Source: Pseudomonas sp. Irchel 3A7 | GTDB taxonomy: Bacteria > Pseudomonadota > Gammaproteobacteria > Pseudomonadales > Pseudomonadaceae | Assembly: GCF_900187565.1 (NCBI RefSeq) | Contig: NZ_FYED01000010.1 | Coordinates: 186,001 to 250,000, forward strand | Direction of reading: 5' to 3' | Length of the DNA stretch: 64,000 nucleotides | Part shown: in pieces, positions 1 to 7,343 of the stretch | Position numbering within the stretch: the stretch's first letter is position 1 | Layout: each line of letters starts with the position of its first letter | The notes under the pieces: generated by a model | The model's database searches: none | The model's input: only the letters and a program-made list of their open reading frames with translations | What the model was told of the DNA's origin: nothing | Position numbers and translations under genes: made by a program

Positions 1-1
1 C

Positions 2-535
2 GTCATCACCGGCATCAAAATGCTGATCTTCGCTGACCAGCGGCCAGATCTCGATAAAAACCCCTTGCTGCGCTGGCTGCGTAGCCATCTTCGCATCACC
101 GACGGTTTTCACGGTGAGCGCTTCTTCGTGCGCCAGAACGGCCTGCGCTGGGCAACGCCGATGTTCCTGGTGCTGGTACTGATCGAGGCCACTGATCTGG
201 TATTTGCGGTCGACAGCATCCCGGCTATCTTCGCCGTCACCACCGACCCCTTCATCGTGTTCACCTCCAACACCTTCGCCATCATGGGCCTGCGCTCGTT
301 GTATTTTCTGCTTGCCAACATGGCCGACCGCTTTCACTTGCTCAAGTATGGTCTGGCCATCGTACTGATGTTCATTGGTGGCAAGATGTTGGTCGCGCCG
401 TGGTGGCACCTGCCGATCCAATGGTCGCTGGTCATCGTCGGCGGCATCATCCTGGTTTCGGTGCTGTTGAGTCTGGCTTGGACGAAGAGCAAAACACCGG
501 TCAGGGAAGTGCACAGATATCGATGGCGTCTGTAA
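2..535 (+). CDS. TerC/Alx-family membrane protein (C-terminal part)
   Basis: This is the last 177 codons of a TerC-family integral membrane protein; the 5' end lies outside the window and the frame is open from base 2. The family signature EATDLVFAVDSIPA is present near residue 60, followed by a segment reading FIVFTSNTFAIMGLRSLYF and three further hydrophobic helices. TerC/Alx proteins are multi-pass inner-membrane proteins linked to tellurite resistance, alkaline response and metal (Mn) export; the acidic residues inside the membrane helices fit ion handling. The exact substrate cannot be told from sequence. It converges on the neighbouring leftward operon, whose middle gene carries a TerB-like domain, but the two are on opposite strands. 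Confidence 0.9.
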   Translation, partial: VITGIKMLIFADQRPDLDKNPLLRWLRSHLRITDGFHGERFFVRQNGLRWATPMFLVLVLIEATDLVFAVDSIPAIFAVTTDPFIVFTSNTFAIMGLRSLYFLLANMADRFHLLKYGLAIVLMFIGGKMLVAPWWHLPIQWSLVIVGGIILVSVLLSLAWTKSKTPVREVHRYRWRL

Positions 536-742
536 CAGGTACAAACGCGGAGCCGGATACGCTGATGGCGTCGGTGCTTGCCCCCGCCAAACTCAAACGT
601 GGGTGATTTGGAGCAGCGAAAGGTTTGCCCGAAACTTCAGTAGTTCGGGCAATCAGGGGATGGGCCGAGTCACTCGACAGTTTAGGAAACAAACCGCGCT
701 GGAGCAGCGATAAACACGCTCCTGCGCAGTAGTATCAGGCTC

Positions 743-2341
743 TCAAGCCGGGGAGGGCGCAGTCAGCAGGTACCCGTCCAACTCTTCGATCACGCTCATC
801 GAAAGCGTCATCTGCGCATCGATACGCGTGTCCAGTGCCCCGATCATCTGCTTGTCCCGCTCAGCACGCACCGCACCAAACAGATCGATCTTGTCGAGCA
901 GGTAGCAGACAAACGTCATGCTCAGCGCGGTCGCCGCCCCCACTAACACAGCCGTCAGCACCCCAGCAAACGGTGCAAACAGGGGGATCCCGAGAATGAG
1001 TTTCTCGGCAACTTCTTCCAGGGCCACGCCACCCACCACGACACCGCCTGCCGCAAGCAACTTCAAGGCTTCATGTGAAGCCTGGGCGAAGGTCATGTCC
1101 TTGGGCGGGAACAAGAAAGTCTTCAGTGCTTTGAGCAGCGAGAAGATCCCTTCGCGGATCATCCGTACGGCACGTTTGCCGGTGGTAACGAACAGGTTGA
1201 TCATCATGGTCACGGCATTGGACACGAAGCCCGAAATGAAGCCGCCACTGAAACTGTGCAGCATCTGTTCCCATCGGCCCGCCACTTTGACGCCTACGCG
1301 ATTCAGGCGCTCGCCCAGTTCGGCAAGGATGGTGTCGCTCTGACGGCCGTTGCGGTACAGGTCCTTGATCTCGTCCAAGGCGCTGCTGAACAGTTCGACC
1401 ATCAGCATGCCAAAGGCCTGCTGGCTGCCCATTTTCAAGCCTTCGGTCATACCAGTCTGGGCGGCGTGGACGGTGTAGTAGGCGGCTTTTTCAGAGGTGC
1501 TGGGGCCGTGGCGTTCGGCAGTCGCTTGGCCTCGTTCCAGTGCCGCCTCTACGCGCTTGCGATCAATACCGTAATATTCTTCGTTTGTAACGTTGCGACC
1601 GTTCGAGTTCTTATCCAGCCACACCAGTTTTTCTTCATCGCTCATTGAGCTATTGATGCTGCGCTGCGTGGAGATGAGATTCTCGGAGTCGGTCGCAAAA
1701 TCGGCGCGCTGGGTCTTTGACTGCATGAACCCGCCGTTCTGGTGGTAAGTCTTCAGCGGCACGATGTGGTCGGGACTGGTGTGTTTACCCATCACCGTTT
1801 CGCCCGTGTAGCCGTCGGTGAGTTGCCCCTTGTTGTCCAGTTGATCTCTGGTGAAGCTGGCGCCTACCGAAGATTTGCTATCTCCGGAGAACTTTTTGCC
1901 GTTGCTGTTCCAACCTTTGTCGTAATGATCGCGGTTGTATTTTTCTTCGTCAGGATTGGCGTAGATGTCCTGCTGGGCGTTGTTGACGGTCGTAACGTTG
2001 CCACCGTCCTTGTCGAACACCGCAAGGAACTTACCCAGTCCGAGTGGACCGGCAATGGCGCCGATAATGTCGCGCTGTGCCTTGGCCAACAGGTCGTTCA
2101 CTCGAGCCTGGTCGAACTCCTGCTCGATCTCCTTCAGCAGCTCGCGGGCATCGTTGGGGGCGGCCTGTAGCGTAAGGCTCAACGAGGCGTGGTAGTCCAG
2201 GCTGGCGAGACGTGCGCTGTCGGCCTGCTTGGCCAGCAGTGCCGCTACATCTTCAGGTGCGGCAGCGGCGTGAAGCAGCGGTCGATTGGCCAGTTGCTCG
2301 CGCAGGGCCTGTTGTTTTCTGAACTGTTCGAGCTTGCTCAT
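743..2341 (-). CDS. HNH-motif nuclease-like membrane protein, last gene of WYL operon
   Basis: This 532-residue protein has no family I can name. Residues 1-100 look helical and charged. A segment at about 175-235 reads YTGET, then SPDHIVPLK (D191-H192), then ENLISTQRSIN (N221, N230), which matches the beta-beta-alpha-metal HNH nuclease layout. The C-terminal half has hydrophobic stretches near 345-365 and 425-485, the latter glycine/alanine rich, so it probably inserts into a membrane. The start is supported by AAGGA nine bases upstream. It begins 12 bases after the TerB-like gene and is probably co-transcribed with it and the WYL regulator. A nuclease joined to a membrane segment is typical of abortive-infection or toxin effectors; that role is inference. 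Confidence 0.75.
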   Translation of the reverse strand: MSKLEQFRKQQALREQLANRPLLHAAAAPEDVAALLAKQADSARLASLDYHASLSLTLQAAPNDARELLKEIEQEFDQARVNDLLAKAQRDIIGAIAGPLGLGKFLAVFDKDGGNVTTVNNAQQDIYANPDEEKYNRDHYDKGWNSNGKKFSGDSKSSVGASFTRDQLDNKGQLTDGYTGETVMGKHTSPDHIVPLKTYHQNGGFMQSKTQRADFATDSENLISTQRSINSSMSDEEKLVWLDKNSNGRNVTNEEYYGIDRKRVEAALERGQATAERHGPSTSEKAAYYTVHAAQTGMTEGLKMGSQQAFGMLMVELFSSALDEIKDLYRNGRQSDTILAELGERLNRVGVKVAGRWEQMLHSFSGGFISGFVSNAVTMMINLFVTTGKRAVRMIREGIFSLLKALKTFLFPPKDMTFAQASHEALKLLAAGGVVVGGVALEEVAEKLILGIPLFAPFAGVLTAVLVGAATALSMTFVCYLLDKIDLFGAVRAERDKQMIGALDTRIDAQMTLSMSVIEELDGYLLTAPSPA

Positions 2342-2353
2342 GGGGCGCTTTCC

Positions 2354-3418
2354 TTACGCGGTTTTTAGGCTGTTCCAGGCTTGCAAGAAGGCCGCTTCCT
2401 GCGGGTGTACGGTATCGTCCGAGAGCACTACCAGGTTGATGATTTCGTCGAAGATGGACAGGCTCATGCCCGATTTTTTCGCTAGCTCGTAGGCTTCCTT
2501 CACCGTTGGCGGTTGCTGGTAGATCGACTCGATTTTGGCTTTGATCGCCTCAGGGATGGCGCCGGCGGCGAGGCCATTGATGAAAAGCTCGATGTTTGAC
2601 CGTTCGGATGGGGTGATATCGCCGTCGCATTGGGCGGTCGCGACTGCCACGGCGTTCAGGGCGAGGATTGCATTGAAGTGTGTGCCGGCCGCCTTGAGGC
2701 TTTCCATGGCTTTTTCGAGGCGGTCTTTGAGCACCGAGATCTCAGCCAGTTGTTCGGCTTTGGCTTGCTTGACACCCGCATCGAACCCGGCCTTGCGTAC
2801 TTGCGCATCTCCGTCCAGGTTCGCTGCCACCACAGCACCGGCAACGCCAGCGCCCACGGCAGCAGCGATGGTGCCGGCCCCGGCGAGTGAGCCAAGCAGG
2901 CTGGCGCCACCGACCAGCGATCCGCCGCCGGTAAAAGGTGCTGCCGCGATGGCCCCCACCCCGATCGCGGCACCGCCGAGAACTTTCAGGTAGTCTATTT
3001 CCTTATCACCGGAGACCACGTCGCCCACGTAATCGCGAGTGGCGTCGTAGCCGTTGGATACGGTTTCGCGAGTCGCGTCGTAGGCATCAGACACGACGTC
3101 ACCCACTGTTTCTGCCGCGTCGGACAGAGTTTCGACAGTGGAGCTATAGGCATTGGAGGCGGTTTCGGACACTGCATCGGCCACATTGCCGACCGTTTCG
3201 CGGGTGGCGTCATACGCATCGGAGACGGTATCAGCCACTTTGTCAGCCACGTCGCTGACGGTTTCCTTGGCCGAGTCGTAAGCTCGGGATAGGGCGTCGC
3301 CGATGGACGAGAAGATATAAGTACAACCCAATGCGTCGCGAACCATCGGTTCGCTCTCGTGGCTAACCAGGTTGGCACCGAAGCCTTGAGCCGATTGCAG
3401 GAAGATACGTCGATACAT
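2354..3418 (-). CDS. LEA-like repeat / glycine-zipper / TerB-like protein
   Basis: The protein has three parts. First come 22- and 11-residue repeats starting AYDATRETV or variants, in an LEA- or synuclein-like amphipathic pattern. Next is a glycine/alanine-rich hydrophobic stretch of about 50 residues (GGAAIGVGAIAAAPF onwards) of glycine-zipper type. Last is a helical C-terminal domain of about 115 residues with AQCDGDITPSERSNIELF and DDTVHPQEAAFL, which resembles the acidic-loop helices of TerB domains. Start choice is uncertain: ATG at 3418 (AAGGA upstream, coding-like codon use from here) is preferred, while a TTG at 3505 and an ATG at 3346 are alternatives. The gene lies between the WYL regulator and the HNH-motif gene in one operon. 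The function is unknown; membrane association or stress sensing is inferred. Confidence 0.72.
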   Translation of the reverse strand: MYRRIFLQSAQGFGANLVSHESEPMVRDALGCTYIFSSIGDALSRAYDSAKETVSDVADKVADTVSDAYDATRETVGNVADAVSETASNAYSSTVETLSDAAETVGDVVSDAYDATRETVSNGYDATRDYVGDVVSGDKEIDYLKVLGGAAIGVGAIAAAPFTGGGSLVGGASLLGSLAGAGTIAAAVGAGVAGAVVAANLDGDAQVRKAGFDAGVKQAKAEQLAEISVLKDRLEKAMESLKAAGTHFNAILALNAVAVATAQCDGDITPSERSNIELFINGLAAGAIPEAIKAKIESIYQQPPTVKEAYELAKKSGMSLSIFDEIINLVVLSDDTVHPQEAAFLQAWNSLKTA

Positions 3419-3553
3419 GAGCAGGCCATCCTTGGTGGACAAAAGTGCCTGCGATTCTCCATAGGGTGTGCATGATGTCAATATGCCTTTAGCCACATTT
3501 TCCAATGACCTCTGTTCATGCGATACGAAGACCCCCCGTCATTTGCATGGTCT

Positions 3554-4426
3554 CTACTCATAAAGCCAAGGCTTCAGCGCCTCCAGGTTTTTCACCACAA
3601 TTTGCTGTGCCGACGCCTTGGGCTCAAGCTTCTTTGGATCGATCTGGTACCGCTGCAACACATATCCCACCAGCGCACACCGCGTCGGTATCACCAGTTC
3701 ACCGTGCTCCATCCCAAAGTCGACCTCAATGATTGCCTTTTGCTCGAGCTTCAAACGCGAGTCCGGCTCGATGACCACATCGACAAGGGTGTTCCATTCC
3801 TCATCCTCGCCGATCAGGTTCTCGCTCATTCGCTCGAACTCCGGCTCCCCCCGGAACCTGCTCAACACAAAATCCCGATACTTTCGATTCTTCTCGCAAT
3901 AAGCCCGTACATGCCAGCGCATGCCCGTGTAGACCAGGGTATGCGGCGATATCAGCCTCGTCTCCGGCACGGGATTGGACAGCGACACATATTCGATGGC
4001 GATCACCTCGCCATTGCGGCAAGCCTTGAGCAGTGGCCGCAGTACTTGCGGACGAATCGTGCGGTCCGGCACCTCCAGTACCTTGGTATGCGCATAAGCC
4101 AGTGCCAGTCCCTCTACATGCGGCGCCCGCGAGTGGGTCTGGTTCAGCAGTTGCAGATAGGCATTGGCACTGTCATCGATGAACAGCGGCTTGAATTGCT
4201 TGCTCGGTACATAACCCTTTAGCTGCTTGTCATATGTAAGGTTTTTGGGCGCATGCTCGGTGATATAGGTGTTGATGTCTTTGGACGCCTGTTGGCGGCT
4301 GATGCCGAAGCTCTGCATCAGGTGGCCCGTGGTAAGGCGGCCTTCCCACCAGGCCACGGTTTCGATCAAACGATAGCGAAGTGCTAGATCCCAGCGGACC
4401 TGGTTGATCTCTTGTGCGCGTTTCAT
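3554..4426 (-). CDS. WYL-domain transcriptional regulator, BrxR/CapW-like
   Basis: This 290-residue protein has an N-terminal winged helix (about 15-75, with GRLTTGHLMQSFGISRQQAS as the helix-turn-helix). A WYL domain follows (about 130-205, including AIEYVSLSNP, ISPHTLVYTGMRWHVRAYCE and RDFVLSRF). The C-terminal part matches the WCX dimerisation region. Length and domain order are those of BrxR/CapW repressors, which control BREX, CBASS and other phage-defence loci and usually sit as first gene. Here it is also the first gene of the operon, with 48 bases or more before the TerB-like gene. An imperfect inverted repeat lies just upstream. The family call is solid; the defence link comes from analogy. 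Confidence 0.88.
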   Translation of the reverse strand: MKRAQEINQVRWDLALRYRLIETVAWWEGRLTTGHLMQSFGISRQQASKDINTYITEHAPKNLTYDKQLKGYVPSKQFKPLFIDDSANAYLQLLNQTHSRAPHVEGLALAYAHTKVLEVPDRTIRPQVLRPLLKACRNGEVIAIEYVSLSNPVPETRLISPHTLVYTGMRWHVRAYCEKNRKYRDFVLSRFRGEPEFERMSENLIGEDEEWNTLVDVVIEPDSRLKLEQKAIIEVDFGMEHGELVIPTRCALVGYVLQRYQIDPKKLEPKASAQQIVVKNLEALKPWLYE

Positions 4427-4450
4427 GGCCCGTCCATGTGCGTGGTTTGT

Positions 4451-4483
4451 TTACCTGTACAAGTCTACAATCTATACGTGTAA
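4451..4483. promoter_or_regulatory. Candidate operator between WYL operon and small membrane gene
   Basis: An AT-rich 110-base divergent intergenic region holds an imperfect inverted repeat, TTACCTGTA at 4451-4459 and TACGTGTAA at 4475-4483 (7 of 9 positions match). A shorter perfect TGTA/TACA pair is nested at 4456-4459 and 4466-4469. BrxR/CapW proteins bind palindromes at their own promoters, so this is the natural autoregulatory site. It would also be placed to control the divergent gene at 4544. Confidence 0.4.
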
Positions 4484-4543
4484 TAAATCACTACATATTC
4501 TTTTGCTGTCTTCGGAATAAATGACTTAGCAAAAGGATTGAAC

Positions 4544-4801
4544 ATGACTACGACGGATGTGATTTCGGCAGCGGCCCTGGTGATGATGGTGGTGATTACT
4601 GTGCTGCTGCTGGCCCATTATCTGAAGTTGCAAAAAGTGTGGGGCACGATTGTCAATTGCCGTACGACTTTGCGCTGGGCGCGCATTCATGAGTCGGAGA
4701 ACAAGGAGCTTCGTTCGGCTCTACGTGCTGAGAGGGCGCATGTGGATCAGTTGCAGAGGAAGGTAACGTTGCTGGAGGAGTTGTTGCCCGAAGGCAAATG
4801 A
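4544..4801 (+). CDS. Small single-span membrane protein with coiled coil
   Basis: This 85-residue protein has one N-terminal transmembrane helix (about residues 5-27, VISAAALVMMVVITVLLLAH) and a charged C-terminal half with a heptad-like pattern (ENKELRSALRAERAHVDQLQ) that suggests a coiled coil. The ATG at 4544 is chosen because AAAAGGA ends six bases upstream; an in-frame TTG at 4538 lies too close to that site. No family is recognised. It is divergent from the WYL operon and shares its intergenic control region, so it may belong to the same cassette. The assignment as a real gene rests on the ribosome-binding site and the orderly helix and coil layout. Confidence 0.6.
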   Translation: MTTTDVISAAALVMMVVITVLLLAHYLKLQKVWGTIVNCRTTLRWARIHESENKELRSALRAERAHVDQLQRKVTLLEELLPEGK

Positions 4802-4837
4802 ATACTGCCCGTCGTTTATCGCACGGTCGAGACAGTT

Positions 4838-4930
4838 GGAGCCTGCTCGCGAAGAATGTCGAGTCAACGCGGACATCCAGACGGACTGCGTAATCGTTGA
4901 CGTCCTTCGCGAGCAGGCATTGCTCCCACA
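4838..4930. repeat. REP doublet (REPIN)
   Basis: Left arm GGAGCCTGCTCGCGAAGA and right arm CTTCGCGAGCAGGC followed by GCTCCCACA form a long hairpin typical of pseudomonad REP doublets. The inner part (GTCAACG at 4863 with CGTTGAC at 4895) is nearly the same as in the copy at 16396, so both come from the same subfamily. It sits between convergent genes. Confidence 0.85.
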
Positions 4931-4938
4931 GGGCAGCC

Positions 4939-6732
4939 TCAACGCTCCATGACATAGGTGCCAGGTGCGGGGCAGAGAGGCGGGTACTTGCGCGAGCCGA
5001 GTTTCTTCGGCGCCGGCAGGCTGTCACCCGAGCGCTGCCCGATCCATTCGCGCCAATGCGGCCACCAGCTGCCTTGCTGGCGCTCCCCGGCGTTGTGCAG
5101 CCAGGCCTCTGGGGTCTCGGCGGCGGCAGGTGCCGCGTAGTAGAACGACTTGGGGTTGCCCGGCGGGTTCACCAGGCTCTGCAGGTGGCCGGCGTTGGAC
5201 AGCACGTAAGTTGTGTCCTCGCCAAACAGCCGGGCGGTGCCGTAGCAACCCTGCCAAGGGGTGATGTGGTCGGTGGTGCCGCCGACCACATAGGCACCCA
5301 CCTTCACTTGGGTCATGTCGATCGATTCGCCGGCAATTTCCAGGGTGCCCGGGTTGCTGTAGGGGTTGTGCTGGATGAGGTCGAGGTAATCGGCGTGCAG
5401 TTGGGCGGGTAGCCGCGTGGTGTCGTTGTTCCAGGCCAGGATGTCGAAGGCCGGCGGCTTATTGCCCAGCAGGTAGTTGTTGACCCAGTAATTCCAGATC
5501 AGGTCGTTGGGCCGCATCCAGGCGAACATGCGGGCCATGCCCTGGCCGCTCAACACACCCTTGCGTCGGGAGCTGGCCTTGGCCGCGCGCAGGGCGGACG
5601 GGGTGGTGAACAGCCCCAGGGTGGTGTCGTCCAGCGCCGAGGGCATGTCGAGCACGCACACGGCCCAGCTGGTGTTGGCCACCTTGTGGCTTTCGCCACG
5701 GGCCGCCAGCCAGCCGAGGTAGGCCGCCAGGGTGATGCCGCCCGAGCAGGAGCCCCACATGTTCACATCCGGGCTGCCGGTGATCCTGCGTGCCACGTCC
5801 ACCGCCTGGTCGAGGCACAGCGCGTAATCGGACAAGCCCCAGTCGCGGTGCTCGCGGGTGGGATTGCGCCAGCTGATGACGAAGAGGTTCACGCCGCTGT
5901 CCTGGATCCACTTGATCAGGCTTTTCTCCGGCGACAGGTCGATGGCGTAGTACTTGTTGATTTGCGGCGGCGACATCACCAAGGGCCGGGCATAGACCTT
6001 TTCGGTGGTGGGCGCGAACTGCAGCAGTTCGAACATCTCGTTGCGAAACACCACTTCGCCCTTGGCCGTGGCGATGTTTTCCCCCACCTTGAATGGCGTG
6101 CTGTCGACCTGTCTCGGGAGCCCACGGTTGGTCAGCATGTCCTCGCCGAATTGGCGCATGCCCCTGGCCAGGCTCATGCCACCGGTGTCCACCAGCTTGC
6201 GCAGCGCCGCCGGATTGGTCAGCGGCGAGTTGCTCGGTGCCATTGCATCGGCCAGGAGCGCGGCCACGAACCGTGCCCGGCTCTTTTCCAGCGGGGCAAG
6301 GTCGGTGGACTCGATGAAGCGGGTCAGCTCACTTTGGCCGGCCAGGTAGCTCTGCAGCAAGGCGCGCAGGAAGGCATTGGATTGCCAGGCCGGATCGGCG
6401 AAGCGCTTGTCCTTCGGGTCCGGGGCAATGCTGGAGTTGCCGCCGACGATGCCGCGCAGCGCCTTCAGGTATCCACCCAGATGCGCACCCGCCTTGAGCG
6501 GCGACTTGCCCACGGCCTTGAACAGGTAGCCGGCCGAGCTGGCCAGGTCCGCCGCGCGCACGCTGACCAGCGGGTTGCCTGCCAGGGTCTGGTTGGCAGC
6601 CGTACCGATCAGCTCTTGCTGCCGGGTGTTGTCCGGGAGGTCGCCATTCTTGCGAGCGCGACGCTTTCGGCCGGTCGCCGGGGGGCGCTGGGTGGGGGTT
6701 GCGGTCTCGGTCGTTCGGGTGGATCTGCTCAT
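4939..6732 (-). CDS. Orphan class II poly(3-hydroxyalkanoate) synthase
   Basis: This 597-residue protein has the alpha/beta-hydrolase fold of medium-chain-length PHA synthases, which polymerise (R)-3-hydroxyacyl-CoA on granules. The lipase-like box is GSCSGG with nucleophile C329, and the rest of the triad is D488 (GGTTDHITPW) and H516 (NAGHLQS). Family blocks such as RFADPAWQSNAFLRALLQSY, PPQINKYYAIDLSPEKSL and VISWRNPTREHRDWGLSDY are clear. It has an extra basic, probably disordered N-terminus of about 40 residues (GRKRRARK). ATG 6732 is preferred over upstream in-frame starts because GAGAG lies before it and the residues before it look unstructured. No depolymerase, phaD or phasin genes are adjacent, so it is separate from a normal phaC1ZC2D cluster. 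Confidence 0.93.
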   Translation of the reverse strand: MSRSTRTTETATPTQRPPATGRKRRARKNGDLPDNTRQQELIGTAANQTLAGNPLVSVRAADLASSAGYLFKAVGKSPLKAGAHLGGYLKALRGIVGGNSSIAPDPKDKRFADPAWQSNAFLRALLQSYLAGQSELTRFIESTDLAPLEKSRARFVAALLADAMAPSNSPLTNPAALRKLVDTGGMSLARGMRQFGEDMLTNRGLPRQVDSTPFKVGENIATAKGEVVFRNEMFELLQFAPTTEKVYARPLVMSPPQINKYYAIDLSPEKSLIKWIQDSGVNLFVISWRNPTREHRDWGLSDYALCLDQAVDVARRITGSPDVNMWGSCSGGITLAAYLGWLAARGESHKVANTSWAVCVLDMPSALDDTTLGLFTTPSALRAAKASSRRKGVLSGQGMARMFAWMRPNDLIWNYWVNNYLLGNKPPAFDILAWNNDTTRLPAQLHADYLDLIQHNPYSNPGTLEIAGESIDMTQVKVGAYVVGGTTDHITPWQGCYGTARLFGEDTTYVLSNAGHLQSLVNPPGNPKSFYYAAPAAAETPEAWLHNAGERQQGSWWPHWREWIGQRSGDSLPAPKKLGSRKYPPLCPAPGTYVMER

Positions 6733-6887
6733 GGCGGCTCTCGTGATTCCGGGCGCTGTGTTGTTTGGCACCGACTCTAGGGCAGCAACGGCTACGGCCA
6801 CCTCGCATCGCACGACAGCGAGTTTTCATTTCATGACAAGGGCAATCGTGGGCGGACAACTGACAGTGCCCAGGCTGCCTGCCAAGG

Positions 6888-6916
6888 CTGCGCAATTGGA
6901 GAGTCGCCTGCGCAAT
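6888..6916 (+). promoter_or_regulatory. CTGCGCAAT direct-repeat site, copy 1
   Basis: CTGCGCAAT occurs at 6888-6896 and again at 6908-6916, a 20-base period, with AGTCGC between. The same arrangement occurs at 11162-11190. Directly repeated half-sites two helical turns apart are typical of AraC-family activators, and an AraC gene lies between the two sites. This copy is in the roughly 600-base gap between the PHA synthase (leftward) and the porin (rightward); GGCGGTGC follows at the same distance as in copy 2, so the promoter probably points right. Apart from this site and the leader at 7151, I see nothing else in that gap. Confidence 0.6.
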
Positions 6917-7150
6917 CGGGGAGGTTGGCAGGCGGTGCAGTCGCTAGTTTAGGGTCCATCCAGCAACAAGACCTTGCGACCGGAAGGCCCGGGCAACACA
7001 GGCTTACCCTCTGCGCTTTCGGGTCGACTAAGGGAAACCTTTAGCCGGGTTGAAGTTTTCCCCCCAACGGATGCGGTTCTTCTCGATACCGGTGCGGCGT
7101 CTACTGACTTATCTTGGGCTGGCAAGAGGCGTGTCGTTTGTTCCCTTGAG

Positions 7151-7212
7151 CCCGCCCGACGTTTTACCCCATAACAACAATAGGCCTGACCATGCTCGAA
7201 TCCACCGTCCTT
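7151..7212 (+). repeat. Leader repeat A with CA motif and short ORF
   Basis: About 60 bases here match 8596-8656 almost base for base (CCCGACGTTT, ACCCCATAACAA, GGCCTGACCATG). It contains AACAACAA (7173-7180), a full AANAANAA Hfq/Crc motif, and an ATG at 7192 opening a 28-codon ORF that ends at 7278. A small hairpin GTGCC-CCA-GGCAC lies further down at 7311-7323, just before the porin start. Confidence 0.7.
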
Positions 7213-7343
7213 CATGTCCCTCATGCAATCCGCCTTCCTGCGCGAGAGGGCACGGTATTCGGCTGCCGGCATTTTTAGCTTTTAGTTTGAACCTGCTCCT
7301 ATAAATACAGTGCCCCAGGCACATACAGATGTGGAGAAGTTAG

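Noticed and set aside
627..650. GCCCGAA/TTCGGGC stem-loop after TerC
   Set aside because: Only seven pairs, nearly 100 bases after the TerC stop and no T-run; too weak to call a terminator.
1..3418. TerC next to a TerB-like protein as a tellurite-resistance (ter) operon
   Set aside because: They are on opposite strands and converge; no TerA/TerD/TerE/TerZ genes are present, and the TerB-like protein is in a WYL-led operon.
5686..6780. 364-codon open frame on the plus strand
   Set aside because: It is antisense to the PHA synthase, whose motifs and triad are unmistakable; the frame stays open because of GC-rich codon bias.
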